A stretch of DNA of 64,000 bases from Bacteroides sp. (GTDB lineage: Bacteria; Bacteroidota; Bacteroidia; Bacteroidales; Muribaculaceae), in contig JAAVCK010000019.1 in assembly GCA_014802325.1 (NCBI GenBank), positions 1-64,000 of the forward strand. Direction: 5' to 3'. Position 1 is the stretch's first letter, and each line of letters begins with the position of its first letter. Shown here one piece after another: positions 35,554 through 45,486 of the stretch. A program made the position numbers and the translations under genes. The notes beneath the pieces are model-generated. The model did no database searches, was not told the DNA's origin, and saw nothing but the letters and a program-made list of their open reading frames with translations.

Positions 35554-37200
35554 ATGGCAACCAAACCCTTCAAGTATCAGCCGATGTTTCCCCTAGGGCC
35601 CGATACCACGGAGTATTATCTTCTGACCAAAGACTACGTAAAGGTAGAAAACTGGGGCGGACATGAGTTTCTCGTAGTTGACCCCGAAGCTCTGCGTGTA
35701 CTTGCCCGTCAGGCCACTCACGACAATGCGTTCATGCTCCGCCGCGAGCACAACGAGATGGTGGCTAAAATACTGAGCGATCCCGAAGCCAGCGAAAACG
35801 ACAAGTTTGTAGCTCTCACCATGCTCCGCAATGCAGAGATAGCTGCCAAGGGGGCTCTCCCCTTCTGCCAGGATACCGGCACAGCTATATGCCACGGCGA
35901 GAAAGGACAGCGCGTATATACAGGATGCGACGATGAAGAGATGATCAGTCACGGCGTGTATGATACATATACCACCGACAATCTGCGCTATAGCCAGAAT
36001 GCGCCTCTGAATATGTACGATGAGGTCAACACCGGCTGCAATCTTCCTGCACAGATTGACCTTCATGCCACTGAGGGCGACGAATATCACTTCCTTTTCG
36101 TAGCCAAAGGTGGTGGCTCGGCCAACAAGACCTATCTCTATCAGGAGACCAAAGCCATTATCAATCCCAAGACCCTCGTGCCTTTCCTCGTAGAGAAGAT
36201 GAAATCGCTCGGCACGGCTGCTTGTCCTCCCTACCACATCGCTATCGTAGTAGGCGGCACTTCGGCCGAGATGAACCTTGCCACCGTAAAGAAAGCCTCT
36301 GTAAAATATTACGATTCACTCCCCGACAAGGGCAATGAACTCGGCCACGCTTTCCGCGATCACGAACTCGAACGTCAGCTCAAGGAAGAGACCGAAAAGA
36401 TAGGCTACGGCGCACAGTTTGGCGGCAAATATTTCGCCCATGATATTCGTGTGATCCGCCTGCCCCGCCACGGTGCTTCATGCCCCATCGGTATAGGTGT
36501 ATCGTGCTCGGCCGACCGCAATGTCAAGGCTAAAATCAATCGCGAAGGTCTGTGGATAGAAAAACTTGATTCTAATCCCGGCGAACTCATTCCTGATGAA
36601 TATCGCAAGGCCGGCGAAGGTGAGGTGGTGAAGATCGACCTCAACCGCCCCATGAAGGAAATTCAGGAAGAGCTCACAAAATATCCTGTCTCAACCCGCC
36701 TGTCGCTCAACGGCACCATCATCGTGGCTCGCGATATAGCTCATGCAAAAATCAAAGAGCGTATTGACCGCGGCGAACCCATGCCCCAGTATCTGAAAGA
36801 TCATCCGGTATATTACGCCGGTCCGGCCAAGACTCCCGAGGGAATGCCTTCAGGTTCGTTCGGACCTACCACTGCCGGACGCATGGATCCCTATGTAGAG
36901 CCCTTCCAGGCGTTGGGTGGTTCGCTCGTGATGATAGCCAAAGGCAACCGCAGCAAGCAGGTGACCGACGCTTGCAAGGCTCACGGCGGTTTCTACCTCG
37001 GCTCGATAGGTGGTCCCGCTGCCATTCTTGCCAAGGACTCTATCAAGAAAGTGGAACTTCTCGAATATCCCGAGCTCGGCATGGAAGCCGTGTGGAAAAT
37101 CGAAGTGGAAAATTTCCCCGCTTTTATCCTCGTTGATGATAAGGGCAATGATTTCTTCACCATGATTTCTGAAAAATGCAACGCTTGCGGTTTGAAATAA
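35554..37200 (+). CDS. Fumarate hydratase, class I (iron-sulfur)
   Basis: The 548-residue enzyme interconverts fumarate and malate and carries an oxygen-sensitive 4Fe-4S cluster. Cluster and active-site segments are visible: [42 protein letters not shown], and the C-terminal domain with [14 protein letters not shown]. Class I suits an anaerobe, where it serves in the reductive branch to succinate. The start is the first ATG, 29 bp after PBP1A. A clear terminator follows. Confidence 0.95.
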   Translation: MATKPFKYQPMFPLGPDTTEYYLLTKDYVKVENWGGHEFLVVDPEALRVLARQATHDNAFMLRREHNEMVAKILSDPEASENDKFVALTMLRNAEIAAKGALPFCQDTGTAICHGEKGQRVYTGCDDEEMISHGVYDTYTTDNLRYSQNAPLNMYDEVNTGCNLPAQIDLHATEGDEYHFLFVAKGGGSANKTYLYQETKAIINPKTLVPFLVEKMKSLGTAACPPYHIAIVVGGTSAEMNLATVKKASVKYYDSLPDKGNELGHAFRDHELERQLKEETEKIGYGAQFGGKYFAHDIRVIRLPRHGASCPIGIGVSCSADRNVKAKINREGLWIEKLDSNPGELIPDEYRKAGEGEVVKIDLNRPMKEIQEELTKYPVSTRLSLNGTIIVARDIAHAKIKERIDRGEPMPQYLKDHPVYYAGPAKTPEGMPSGSFGPTTAGRMDPYVEPFQALGGSLVMIAKGNRSKQVTDACKAHGGFYLGSIGGPAAILAKDSIKKVELLEYPELGMEAVWKIEVENFPAFILVDDKGNDFFTMISEKCNACGLK

Positions 37201-37233
37201 TACCGTAAGTAGGAAATTAATACTATACATTAT

Positions 37234-37272
37234 GGCCGTCGGTGGAAATTTCTGCCGACGGCCTAACTTTTT
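37234..37272 (+). terminator. Terminator after fumarase
   Basis: GGCCGTCGG (37234-37242) pairs with CCGACGGCC (37255-37263), a 9-bp GC-rich stem, followed by TAACTTTTT. Confidence 0.85.
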
Positions 37273-37325
37273 CTGTCAGACGGTTGTTTAGTTAGATAGA
37301 TAACATCCTAACACCGTTTCAACTT

Positions 37326-38567
37326 ATGAAGAATATCTCACTATCATTTTTAGTGCTTGCAGCGGCTGCTATCACATGGTCGTGCAGCGACGATAAGCAG
37401 CCTTGGCAAGAGATACCGTCGTCGCCCATCACGGGCAATGACGCCACCGTGACATTCAACGGCGTTCGATCCTACGGCGTAGTCAACATCGACACCAGGA
37501 GCGAATCGCGTGCTGTGGTTACGCTGAGCAATATCGTACCCGGCTATACTGAAATCACCATTCCTGCCGATATGAAGCAGACCGGCGATGCTACGTTTGC
37601 CCTCTCGGGTACAACCGATCTATCATCGCCCCCCGAGATTTTCCCTATGTCGAAATCCACAGCTCTGCCTCCTATATATAATATGTCGCTTTCAGGGACC
37701 GTGACCACTTCCGGCAAAGCTGAGATAGCCGTCACCTCTACCCTTACCTCCGAGGCTCAGGCCAACTTTACCGGCAAATGGACGCCCGAAAAGATGCTTC
37801 CGGTCAGCGCCGCATTGATAGAGCATGCTCCGGTAGTGATAGATCTCGCTATCAAAAATCAGCCCGCAAAGTCAGAGCAACTTTCCGCTACATTGAGCCT
37901 GCTCGGCGGTCTGGCGCTTTACAATGCCATCGGCGCGATCGATCTTCAGTCAAACGGAAGTATGGTGATAGATTATTCCACCACGGTCGACATTGCCAGG
38001 GCTGTCAGCGAGGGTCTGGATCAGACCAACGGAATATATAAGGCTATTTCGGACTTTGACGCATCTACCGGCCCGAATCTTGTGTTCTGGTACAGTCGGT
38101 CGCCCTATCTCCTCATCACTCCCTATATCCCGAATATCAGCTACAAGATCGACGTGGATGCAGGTAAGAATCCTAATCTTAATGACGGAGCTGTCACCGA
38201 GAAGGTTGAGAAACTGATAACTGATTTGGCTGAAATGGGGGTAGACACTAAGTCTCTCATGGACACTTTCAGCTCTCTTAACTCCACAGGTATCCCCGTG
38301 GCAGCCACCGCTTCCGGATCGGCACTGAAGATAGTGATAGATAAGAAAATGCTTGACCCGTTCGTAAGTCTTCTCTCTCCCGCGCTGCCTACGCTCGATG
38401 CCAAGCTTACAGAATATCTTGCTCAACCTGCCAACGATGCCATAGCTGAGATTATTACGACTCAACTGTTTCCTGCGCTCGGTATCAATTCGTTGCAGGA
38501 ACTCGGTCAACTATGGGAACAGGATATCGAAAGTCTTACCATAACCATTAATCTGGTCAAAGCCTAA
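37326..38567 (+). CDS. DUF4925-like lipoprotein
   Basis: The 413-residue protein has a lipoprotein signal peptide (lipobox ending in WSC, Cys about residue 20), then a beta-rich N-terminal part (about 30-145) and a more helical C-terminal part. It resembles Bacteroidales DUF4925 surface lipoproteins; I am fairly but not fully sure of the family. No catalytic motif is visible. It stands alone between two terminators, so its partners are not given by context. Confidence 0.65.
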   Translation: MKNISLSFLVLAAAAITWSCSDDKQPWQEIPSSPITGNDATVTFNGVRSYGVVNIDTRSESRAVVTLSNIVPGYTEITIPADMKQTGDATFALSGTTDLSSPPEIFPMSKSTALPPIYNMSLSGTVTTSGKAEIAVTSTLTSEAQANFTGKWTPEKMLPVSAALIEHAPVVIDLAIKNQPAKSEQLSATLSLLGGLALYNAIGAIDLQSNGSMVIDYSTTVDIARAVSEGLDQTNGIYKAISDFDASTGPNLVFWYSRSPYLLITPYIPNISYKIDVDAGKNPNLNDGAVTEKVEKLITDLAEMGVDTKSLMDTFSSLNSTGIPVAATASGSALKIVIDKKMLDPFVSLLSPALPTLDAKLTEYLAQPANDAIAEIITTQLFPALGINSLQELGQLWEQDIESLTITINLVKA

Positions 38568-38589
38568 CTCCTTATATATATCACGTCAA

Positions 38590-38635
38590 GCGGGTGAGAC
38601 TGCCATATGCAGCTCTCACCCGCCGAATTTTGTTT
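38590..38635. terminator. Bidirectional terminator between the DUF4925 gene and nrdJ
   Basis: GCGGGTGAG (38590-38598) pairs with CTCACCCGC (38615-38623), with further weak pairing in the loop and AATTTTGTTT on the plus side. The convergent genes on both sides end near it. Confidence 0.75.
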
Positions 38636-38658
38636 AAGTCCGTTGACTCAGGCCGTCA

Positions 38659-41196
38659 TCAACCGCACTTTGAAGTGCCGCACGACGTACATAACAGACA
38701 TCCCTCCTGATAGATAAGTGTTTCCTGACCGCAGTTGGGACAACGCTGTCCGTTGGCTGCCGTTCCTGAAGGGATATACTTTTTAAGCGCACGCTCCACA
38801 CCCATTTTCCAGGTGTTGATAGACTGCGAATTGAGTTCCAGGCCGTTCACGAGTTTGATTACCTGGTCAATAGGCATACCGTAGCGGAGCACTCCCGATA
38901 TCAGTTTGGCATAGTTCCAGTATTCGGGATTAAACTTGTCGGAGAGTCCTTCAATCGTAGTTTTATATCCGCGCTTGTTGATAAACTGGAAGTCATACCT
39001 TTTGTTGCCCTTCTCGTCTATAGCCTTGATAATACGGCCTTTCGACACCGATTTGGGGCAGAAGATACCTACTTCATCATCAGCCAGACCGGTAAAAATT
39101 TCGTAAGGCTTGCCGTCGACCAGACCGATGAATGCAATCCACTTTTCCTTATTGTTCTGGAATCTCACCACATCAGCCTCCAGCTCGATAGGACGTTTGC
39201 TGACGTGCGGACGGTAATCGGCCATCGGAGCTGCTGCCGGTTCGGGCTTTTTCTTCTCGATAGCCACAAGCACTCCTGAGCGACTGCCATCGCGATATAT
39301 GGTGCAACCCTTGCAGCCGGATCGCCATGCTTCGACATAGAGCTTGTTGACGAGATCAACCGTAGTATCGGCAGGAAGGTTGACTGTGACGGATATCGAG
39401 TGATCTACCCACTTCTGTATGCGGCCCTGCATTCTCACCTTTTCAAGCCAGTCCACATCGTTGGCCGTGGCCTTGTGATACGGCGAGCGCGCCACAAGGT
39501 TGTCAAGCTGTTCCTGCGTATAATCGTCTTTCACCTCTATGCCCTGCGTCTTCATCCAGTCGACAAACTTCGGGTGATATACCACATATTCCTCAAAAGC
39601 GTCGCCTGAATCGTCCACGTAATCCACGCGCGACTCCACATCGTTGGCGTTCACCTTGCGGCGGCGCTTATATACCGGCATAAACACCGGCTCTATACCC
39701 GACGAAGTGCGGGTCATAAGCGATGTAGTGCCTGTAGGGGCTATGGTGAGGCATGCTATGTTGCGGCGTCCGTTTTTCAGCATCAGCTCGTAGAGCGAAG
39801 GATCAGCCTGGGCAAGGCGCTGTATGTAGGGATTGTTTTTCTCGCGCTCGGAATCATATACATCAAAGGCGCCGCGCTCTCCTGCCATCACCGCCGATGA
39901 GCGGTATGCTGCCAGAGCAAGGGCTTTGTGGACCTCCACTGAGAAATCCGTAGCTTCGGGAGTGCCATAGCGCAGACCGAGTGCGGCTATCATATCACCC
40001 TCGGCTGTAGTGCCGAGACCGGTGCGACGGCCTTGGAGTGTCTTCGCGCGAATCTTCTCCCAAAGGTGAAGCTCGGCGCTCTTCACCTCCTCGGTCTCTG
40101 GATCCGACTTTATTTTCTCGATAATAGTATCGATCTTCTCCATCTCAAGGTCGATGATGTCGTCCATGATGCGCTGTGCCTTCGCCACATGATCGCGAAA
40201 CTTGTCGAAATCGAATTCGGCCTTGTCTGTAAACGGATTCTTTACATATGAATAAAGATTCATAGCCACGAGTCGACAACTGTCGTAAGGACATAAGGGA
40301 ATTTCTCCGCAGGGATTTGTGGAAATGGTGCGAAATCCGAGATCAGAGTAGCAGTCGGGTACACTTTCGCGTATTATCGTGTCCCAGAACAGCACTCCGG
40401 GTTCGGCCGATTTCCATGCGTTGAATACTATTTTATTCCATAGAGCGCGTGCATCGGTGTCGACCGTGACGTCGGGATTATCAGAGTCGACGGGGAACTG
40501 GCGGGTATAGTTGGTGCCATTGATGGCGGCGTTCATGAAATCATCGTCGATCCTCACCGACACGTTTGCACCGGTGATCTTGCCTTGTTCGAGCTTGGCA
40601 TCGATAAACTTCTCCGAGTCAGGATGCTTGATCGATACTGATAGCATAAGCGCTCCGCGGCGTCCGTCCTGAGCCACCTCGCGGGTGGAGTTGGAGTAGC
40701 GTTCCATAAAGGGCACAAGTCCTGTCGATGTCAGAGCAGAATTTTTCACCGGTGTACCCTTGGGGCGGATATGCGAAAGGTCGTGCCCCACACCTCCGCG
40801 GCGTTTCATGAGCTGCACCTGCTCCTCGTCTATGCGGATGATACCGCCGTAGGAGTCGGGCGTGCCGTCAAGACCTATCACGAAGCAGTTGGAGAGCGAG
40901 CCTACTTGGAAATTATTGCCTATTCCGGCCATCGGGCTGCCCTGAGGCACCACATAGCGGAAATGATCGAGAAGCTCCATCACCTCGGCTTCGGTCATGG
41001 GATTGGGATACTTGTTCTCTATGCGCACTATTTCCGAAGCTATGCGGCGGTGCATATCCTCGGGAGTCTTTTCATAGATATTGCCGAAAGAATCCTTCAA
41101 CGCATACTTGCTCACCCACACACGTGCTGCAAGCTCGTCATTGTCAAAGTATTCTTTAGAGGCGTCGAAAGCCTCGTCGTAGGTATAAGTTTTCAT
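38659..41196 (-). CDS. nrdJ: Adenosylcobalamin-dependent ribonucleotide reductase (class II)
   Basis: This enzyme makes deoxyribonucleotides with vitamin B12 as radical source and works with or without oxygen. The 845-residue protein has the N-terminal substrate-binding region (GSLSNCFVIG), the active-site NPCGEIPL (about 291-298), the GLGTTAEGDMIAALGLRYG loop, the APTGTTS segment, and a C-terminal zinc-ribbon-like tail CPNCG...CLLCTSCGTSKCG that carries the redox cysteines. I see no cobalamin riboswitch in the 228 bp upstream. Confidence 0.95.
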   Translation of the reverse strand: MKTYTYDEAFDASKEYFDNDELAARVWVSKYALKDSFGNIYEKTPEDMHRRIASEIVRIENKYPNPMTEAEVMELLDHFRYVVPQGSPMAGIGNNFQVGSLSNCFVIGLDGTPDSYGGIIRIDEEQVQLMKRRGGVGHDLSHIRPKGTPVKNSALTSTGLVPFMERYSNSTREVAQDGRRGALMLSVSIKHPDSEKFIDAKLEQGKITGANVSVRIDDDFMNAAINGTNYTRQFPVDSDNPDVTVDTDARALWNKIVFNAWKSAEPGVLFWDTIIRESVPDCYSDLGFRTISTNPCGEIPLCPYDSCRLVAMNLYSYVKNPFTDKAEFDFDKFRDHVAKAQRIMDDIIDLEMEKIDTIIEKIKSDPETEEVKSAELHLWEKIRAKTLQGRRTGLGTTAEGDMIAALGLRYGTPEATDFSVEVHKALALAAYRSSAVMAGERGAFDVYDSEREKNNPYIQRLAQADPSLYELMLKNGRRNIACLTIAPTGTTSLMTRTSSGIEPVFMPVYKRRRKVNANDVESRVDYVDDSGDAFEEYVVYHPKFVDWMKTQGIEVKDDYTQEQLDNLVARSPYHKATANDVDWLEKVRMQGRIQKWVDHSISVTVNLPADTTVDLVNKLYVEAWRSGCKGCTIYRDGSRSGVLVAIEKKKPEPAAAPMADYRPHVSKRPIELEADVVRFQNNKEKWIAFIGLVDGKPYEIFTGLADDEVGIFCPKSVSKGRIIKAIDEKGNKRYDFQFINKRGYKTTIEGLSDKFNPEYWNYAKLISGVLRYGMPIDQVIKLVNGLELNSQSINTWKMGVERALKKYIPSGTAANGQRCPNCGQETLIYQEGCLLCTSCGTSKCG

Positions 41197-41387
41197 TTAG
41201 GATTAGAGGGGTTAAAAGCGACTGCAAATTTCCAAAATTCCCGCGGCTTTTGCAAATATTCAGCCTGCATTTTAACCCGATTGTCAATAAATATTATTGA
41301 CCTTTATATTGTGTCAGCATATATTACAGCAAACCGGTAACCGGAATTTTTCCGTCGGGTAAAATTTCTTAATTGCACAATATTACA

Positions 41388-41395
41388 TATCTTTG
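41388..41395 (+). promoter_or_regulatory. -7 element for the nitroreductase gene
   Basis: TATCTTTG fits TAnnTTTG, 30 bp before the ATG. The -33 box is unclear. Confidence 0.55.
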
Positions 41396-41424
41396 TATAA
41401 ATATTAAGTACAAATCATCAGATT

Positions 41425-42171
41425 ATGACTATAAATCCCTTTTTCGCCGAGCGACGGACTGTAAGAAACTATGATCCCGAGCGCAAACTTTCACTTGAGG
41501 AAATCACAGCCATGCTTGAGGCTGCCTCGCAAGCACCAAACACGGGCAACATGCAGATATACAGCGTCGTAGTGACACGAGATGAGGCAACACGACGCGC
41601 TCTGTCACCGGCTCATTTCGGGCAGTCGTCGGTCATGTCGGCCCAGGCAGTATTGACATTCTGCGTTGATTTCAACCGCTTCGAGAAATGGTGCCGGCAG
41701 CGCAATGCCGAGCCGGGCTATGACAACTTCCAGGCATTCATGTGGGGAGTGATCGACGCCACCATCTTCGCCCAGCAATTTGTGACGATAGCCGAGATGA
41801 ACGGCCTCGGCACATGCTATCTTGGTACGGTGACCTACAATGCGCCTCAGATAGCCGAGGTGCTCGACCTGCCGGCTCGTGTAGTTCCGGTCGCCACTGT
41901 CACGGTAGGCTATCCGGCTGCTGACGCCCCCAAGAGCGACCGCCTGCCCATTAAGGGAATAGTCCACGATGAAAAATATCACGACTACTCCCCTGCCGAT
42001 ATCGATGAGATATATGCAGAAAAGGAAGCGCTGCCTGACAGCGCCAAATTCATAGCCGAAAACGGCAAGGAAACACTCGCACAGGTGTTTACCGACGTTC
42101 GCTACAAGCGTGAAGACAATGAATATTTCTCAAAAGTATTCTCTGACTTCATCAAAAAGCAGGGATTCTGA
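41425..42171 (+). CDS. Nitroreductase family protein (NfsA/FRP-like)
   Basis: The 248-residue flavoprotein should use FMN and NAD(P)H to reduce nitro compounds, quinones or flavins. The FMN-binding start RRTVRNYDPE (about 8-17) and the following EEITAMLEAASQAPNTGNMQ helix are typical, as is the later GLGTCYLGTVTYN segment and the VGYP motif (about 166-169). Length fits the oxygen-insensitive NfsA-like group. It is monocistronic and ends at a bidirectional terminator. Confidence 0.9.
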   Translation: MTINPFFAERRTVRNYDPERKLSLEEITAMLEAASQAPNTGNMQIYSVVVTRDEATRRALSPAHFGQSSVMSAQAVLTFCVDFNRFEKWCRQRNAEPGYDNFQAFMWGVIDATIFAQQFVTIAEMNGLGTCYLGTVTYNAPQIAEVLDLPARVVPVATVTVGYPAADAPKSDRLPIKGIVHDEKYHDYSPADIDEIYAEKEALPDSAKFIAENGKETLAQVFTDVRYKREDNEYFSKVFSDFIKKQGF

Positions 42172-42180
42172 TACTTTCTG

Positions 42181-42226
42181 TAAATTACGCTCCCGCCGCC
42201 GGAATCGGCAGCGGGAGCGTAATTTA
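42181..42226. terminator. Bidirectional terminator between the nitroreductase gene and adk
   Basis: Arms 42181-42196 and 42211-42226 form a perfect 16-bp stem whose outer part is AT-rich (TAAATTA), giving a U-rich tail in either direction. Confidence 0.85.
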
Positions 42227-42245
42227 TTCTGTATTGATAAGGAAA

Positions 42246-42836
42246 TTATTTCTTTTTCATCGCTTCGTCGCGACGGTTGATAGCCTCCACGATACGGTCG
42301 GCTATATGATCTATCTCACCTGTTCCCTCGATTGATTCATAGCGTCCGTTGCCGAGATAGAAGTCTTTGAGCGGCGAAGTGGACGAGTGATATATTTGCA
42401 GACGCTTGTTGATGGTCTCAAGATTATCGTCGGAGCGTCCTGACTCCTTGCCACGGGCAAGCAGACGCTCGATGAGCTGATCGTCGGGGACTTCAAGACC
42501 TATAACAGAATGGACGCTTTCGCCACGCTCTTCAAGGATACGGTCAAGAGCCTCGGCCTGAGGAATGGTGCGGGGAAAACCGTCAAATATAAAACCCTTT
42601 GTGCCGGGATGGGCGTCAATCTCGTCGGCAAGCATCTCAGTGACAAGATCGTCGGGTATGAGATGTCCTTTCGAGATATATTTATCGGCTATCTTGCCGA
42701 GTTCTGTTCCTTTTGCAATATTTTCGCGGAGGATCTCGCCGGTAGATATATGGGTAAGTCCATAGCGCGATATTAGTTTGTCGCTCTGGGTACCTTTTCC
42801 GCTGCCGGGCGCTCCGAAAATTACGAGATTAAACAT
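42246..42836 (-). CDS. adk: Adenylate kinase
   Basis: Adk interconverts ATP + AMP and 2 ADP. The 196-residue protein has the P-loop GAPGSGKGTQ (residues 7-16), the AMP-binding TGEILRENI segment, the GFPRTIPQAEALD motif (about 82-94), and a short-form LID with RLLARGKESGRSDDN instead of the zinc-type LID. The start is the ATG at 42836 (MFNLVIFG); the in-frame extension upstream overlaps hpt. It follows hpt by 25 bp as an operon. Confidence 0.95.
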   Translation of the reverse strand: MFNLVIFGAPGSGKGTQSDKLISRYGLTHISTGEILRENIAKGTELGKIADKYISKGHLIPDDLVTEMLADEIDAHPGTKGFIFDGFPRTIPQAEALDRILEERGESVHSVIGLEVPDDQLIERLLARGKESGRSDDNLETINKRLQIYHSSTSPLKDFYLGNGRYESIEGTGEIDHIADRIVEAINRRDEAMKKK

Positions 42837-42861
42837 GCTTCGAGTAGTACAATACAAAAAT

Positions 42862-43398
42862 TTATTCTTTAACAACGTAAATATCAGGGAGGTTACGTGC
42901 GAGTCCGTCAATATCGAGGCCGTAGCCTATGATAAATTTCTTGGGAATGCTGAATCCTACATAGTCAGGTGTAAATTCATGCTGGAGTGCTTCGGGCTTG
43001 AAGAGAAGAGTAGCCACAGCTATCGACGCAGGCTCAAGAGCCTTGACTTTATCCACAAGATTCACTATCGTATGACCGGTGTCTACAATATCCTCCACCA
43101 GTATTATATCGCGACCTTTGATGTCAGCGCCAAGACCGAGCACTTCCCGCACCACTCCGGTCGACGACGTACCTTCATAGCTTTTGAGGCGGATAAATGT
43201 GATTTCAGCATCTATATCAAGACGGCGGAAAAGATCGGCGGCAAAAGGAAATGCACCGTTAAGCACACATACTATCAGCGGCTTACGATCTTTATAGCGC
43301 TCGGAGATCTTACCGGCTATTTCGTCGACGCGCTCCATGATGGCGGAGTTTTCGATATAGGGCACAAAGGTCATTCCCTGATATACCTTCTGTTTCAT
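42862..43398 (-). CDS. hpt: Hypoxanthine phosphoribosyltransferase
   Basis: Hpt salvages hypoxanthine (and guanine) with PRPP. The 178-residue product has the PRPP-binding loop ILVEDIVDTGHT (about 93-104), the flexible-loop region LKSYEGTSSTG (about 67-77), and the C-terminal YVGFSIPKKFIIGYGLDIDGLARNLPDIYV purine-binding stretch. The ATG at 43398 fits the family; an upstream extension of ten residues does not. A -7 element (TAATTTTG on the minus strand, 43426-43433) precedes it, and adk follows. Confidence 0.93.
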   Translation of the reverse strand: MKQKVYQGMTFVPYIENSAIMERVDEIAGKISERYKDRKPLIVCVLNGAFPFAADLFRRLDIDAEITFIRLKSYEGTSSTGVVREVLGLGADIKGRDIILVEDIVDTGHTIVNLVDKVKALEPASIAVATLLFKPEALQHEFTPDYVGFSIPKKFIIGYGLDIDGLARNLPDIYVVKE

Positions 43399-43477
43399 AT
43401 CTGCTTGAAATGTAAAATTTGGGGGCAAAATTACAAATTTTTTTTTATTCCGGCTCGATTTTTCAGTTTTTGTTGGT

Positions 43478-43485
43478 TATCTTTG
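43478..43485 (+). promoter_or_regulatory. -7 element for the DUF6377 gene
   Basis: TATCTTTG fits TAnnTTTG. The predicted start is only about 10 nt before the ATG at 43502, so the leader is very short. Confidence 0.55.
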
Positions 43486-43501
43486 CTCAAAATTGTTTGT
43501 G

Positions 43502-45103
43502 ATGTTACGCTTTGTATTACTCATACTGTTATTATGTGGTTCGGCTTCGATGAGAGCATCGGCTGACAACAACGCCTCAGATGCCGGACTCACCCGAGAG
43601 CTCGCACGACTTGACGATGAACTCAGACACCGCGACTTTTATCTTGCAGAGCGCCGACAGTCAATAGATTCGCTCGTCGCAGTGGCCTCCGATTCCACCC
43701 TAGCCGCCTTGCCTCGGGCAGAAGCCATGCTCAGACTCGGCGATGCACTAAACTCATTTGACTCCGAATGGGCCATAAGAGAGTATCGCGACGGACTGAA
43801 ACTCGCCACACGGCATCAGCTCCATCCGCTCGACGAAACTTTCTTGCTGCGCATGGCCACTTTTCTGCCTCTAAGCGGATATTTCGAGGAAGCCATATCG
43901 CTCTACAATTCCATCGATACAGTCGGTATGGCGGTCGACCGTAAAATAGAGTATTTTGATACAGGGCGGCAGATGTATAGCTACATAGCGTCGTTTCACG
44001 CGCCGCATCCCACTGACAGCCTGCGATACATGACCTTATCGCGGGAGGCTCAGGCTCAGATGTTGCCGCTCCTCCCCCCTTCGTCTGTGAAATACAAGCT
44101 CAATCTCGGCGAACATTATTATCTATCCAACAGTTATGCCAAAGCCGAGGCTGTATTGTCAGATCTGATATCGGATCTCGACGAAACCGACAATACTTAC
44201 GCACGCGCCACACATATATTATCGTCGATAGCCCGTGAGCGCGGTCGCCATATCGACTACCTCTACCTGCTCACACTCTCAGCCATTGCCGACACCAAGG
44301 CCGCCACACGAGAAGTAGCATCGCTTCAGGAGCTTGGTGGTGCTCTTTATGATTATGGCGATATCGAGCGGGCACACTTGTATCTGTCGATCGCGCTGCG
44401 TAATGCCGTGGAGTGCAACGCTCCGCTCCGAATGATTCAGTCGGCGCAGGCTATTCCATATATCGAACAGGCACACCAGTCGCAGCTCCGTCAATCACGC
44501 TATATCACCTACGGAGTCATAGCTCTACTGGCCGTAATTTTGGTGCTCCTTATCGTCACTCTGTGGATGCTGTATAAAAAGGTGAAGCAAAAAAACGGTC
44601 TGACCAAGAAGCTGGCCGACGCCAATAAGGTGAAAGATTTATACATAAATGAATTTCTCAACCTATGCTCCGTGTATATCGAAAAACTTCATAAGCTCAG
44701 CAATCTCGTACACAGAAAAATCACTACCGGAAAATCAGCCGACCTTCTCCAACTCACCAAATCAGGCAAACTCGTAGAAGAGCAGTCGGAGGAATTTTAC
44801 GAGGTATTTGACAAAGCATTTCTTAACTTATACCCGGAGTTTATCGAGGCGGTCAACAAACTTCTGCGACCCGAAGAGCAGATAATACCGGCAGCGGGCG
44901 AACGGCTCAACACTGACCTCCGTATCCTCGCGTTCATGCGCCTCGGCATTACAGAGAGCAGCCGCATTGCCCGGCTGCTCAACTACTCCATCCACACTAT
45001 CTATGCCTACAGAAACAAGCTTAAAAACCGAGCCATCTCACGCGACACTTTCGAGGCCGACATCATGTTCATACCATCCATCTCCGAAGCCCCCCAAAAC
45101 TAA
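43502..45103 (+). CDS. DUF6377 TPR membrane regulator
   Basis: The 533-residue protein has a signal peptide (residues 1-21), a periplasmic TPR-like helical region (about 35-325), one membrane helix (about 334-356), a cytoplasmic coiled coil (about 358-380), and a C-terminal DNA-binding region with LRILAFMRLGITESSRIARLL and SIHTIYAYRNKLKNRA, a LuxR-like HTH. This arrangement matches DUF6377 proteins of Bacteroidales: a one-component sensor that spans the membrane. The signal is unknown. The ATG at 43502 is preferred over an upstream TTG. It is followed by a small RNA locus and a sigma factor. Confidence 0.8.
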   Translation: MLRFVLLILLLCGSASMRASADNNASDAGLTRELARLDDELRHRDFYLAERRQSIDSLVAVASDSTLAALPRAEAMLRLGDALNSFDSEWAIREYRDGLKLATRHQLHPLDETFLLRMATFLPLSGYFEEAISLYNSIDTVGMAVDRKIEYFDTGRQMYSYIASFHAPHPTDSLRYMTLSREAQAQMLPLLPPSSVKYKLNLGEHYYLSNSYAKAEAVLSDLISDLDETDNTYARATHILSSIARERGRHIDYLYLLTLSAIADTKAATREVASLQELGGALYDYGDIERAHLYLSIALRNAVECNAPLRMIQSAQAIPYIEQAHQSQLRQSRYITYGVIALLAVILVLLIVTLWMLYKKVKQKNGLTKKLADANKVKDLYINEFLNLCSVYIEKLHKLSNLVHRKITTGKSADLLQLTKSGKLVEEQSEEFYEVFDKAFLNLYPEFIEAVNKLLRPEEQIIPAAGERLNTDLRILAFMRLGITESSRIARLLNYSIHTIYAYRNKLKNRAISRDTFEADIMFIPSISEAPQN

Positions 45104-45242
45104 CAAAAACGACTCGAAAGTCCTCTCAAATCACCTAAATCCTATCTATATTTAATCCGTATTTAAAAAACCACAACTATCTATTATTTAGATATATAGC
45201 AAAATATTCTACTTAATATTTTCTATATTGCATCCTAAAAGG

Positions 45243-45274
45243 CTTGTAGACCGCGTCTTTCGCTGCTAACTTTG
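45243..45274 (+). promoter_or_regulatory. Promoter of the candidate small RNA
   Basis: TAACTTTG (45267-45274) with CTTG (45243-45246) 20 bp upstream as a weak -33 box. Confidence 0.6.
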
Positions 45275-45280
45275 CATCAG

Positions 45281-45486
45281 AGGATAAAAAAAAGAGCATC
45301 CGCACAGCCGCCAATCACACACTCCGGCACGGCTGATATTCGTCCTCTCGGATTACAAGAATCTACTGAAGAAATTCATGGAAAAATATTGCATAATAGT
45401 AAATGTGTTTTTATGTTAGGTTTGTAGAGTCTTATTGCTAAGACCGCGCAACGGCTGCCCCGAGAGGAGCGGTCGTTGCGTTGTTT
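45281..45486 (+). ncRNA. Candidate small RNA or leader with a loop-pairing terminator
   Basis: About 200 nt lie between a promoter and a terminator-like hairpin, far from any large ORF. The hairpin pairs CGCAACGGCTGC (45447-45458) with GCGGTCGTTGCG (45469-45480), 12 bp with two G-U pairs, followed by TTGTTT. Its 10-nt loop contains CCGAGAGGA (45460-45468), exactly complementary to TCCTCTCGG at 45343-45351. A CAGCCG/CGGCTG hairpin sits near the 5' end. A 13-codon frame (45378-45419) lies between. The RNA could switch between two folds or act in trans. Confidence 0.5.
45378..45419 (+). CDS. Possible 13-residue leader peptide
   Basis: The frame ATG-TAG encodes MEKYCIIVNVFLC. It lies between the two complementary segments of the candidate RNA, where ribosome movement could affect folding. 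There is no strong ribosome-binding site, as usual in this phylum. Confidence 0.2.
   Translation: MEKYCIIVNVFLC

Noticed and set aside
41197-41424. Paired NrdR-box-like sequences upstream of nrdJ
   Set aside because: TATATTGTGT and GCACAATATTACA resemble half-sites, but they are about 60 bp apart instead of the usual 31-32 bp and match poorly.
41197-41424. Cobalamin riboswitch upstream of the B12-dependent reductase
   Set aside because: No B12-box-like core or supporting stems could be seen in the AT-rich sequence.
42778-43566. A 262-codon plus-strand frame across adk and hpt
   Set aside because: It runs antisense through two short housekeeping genes and through the promoter region of the next gene.
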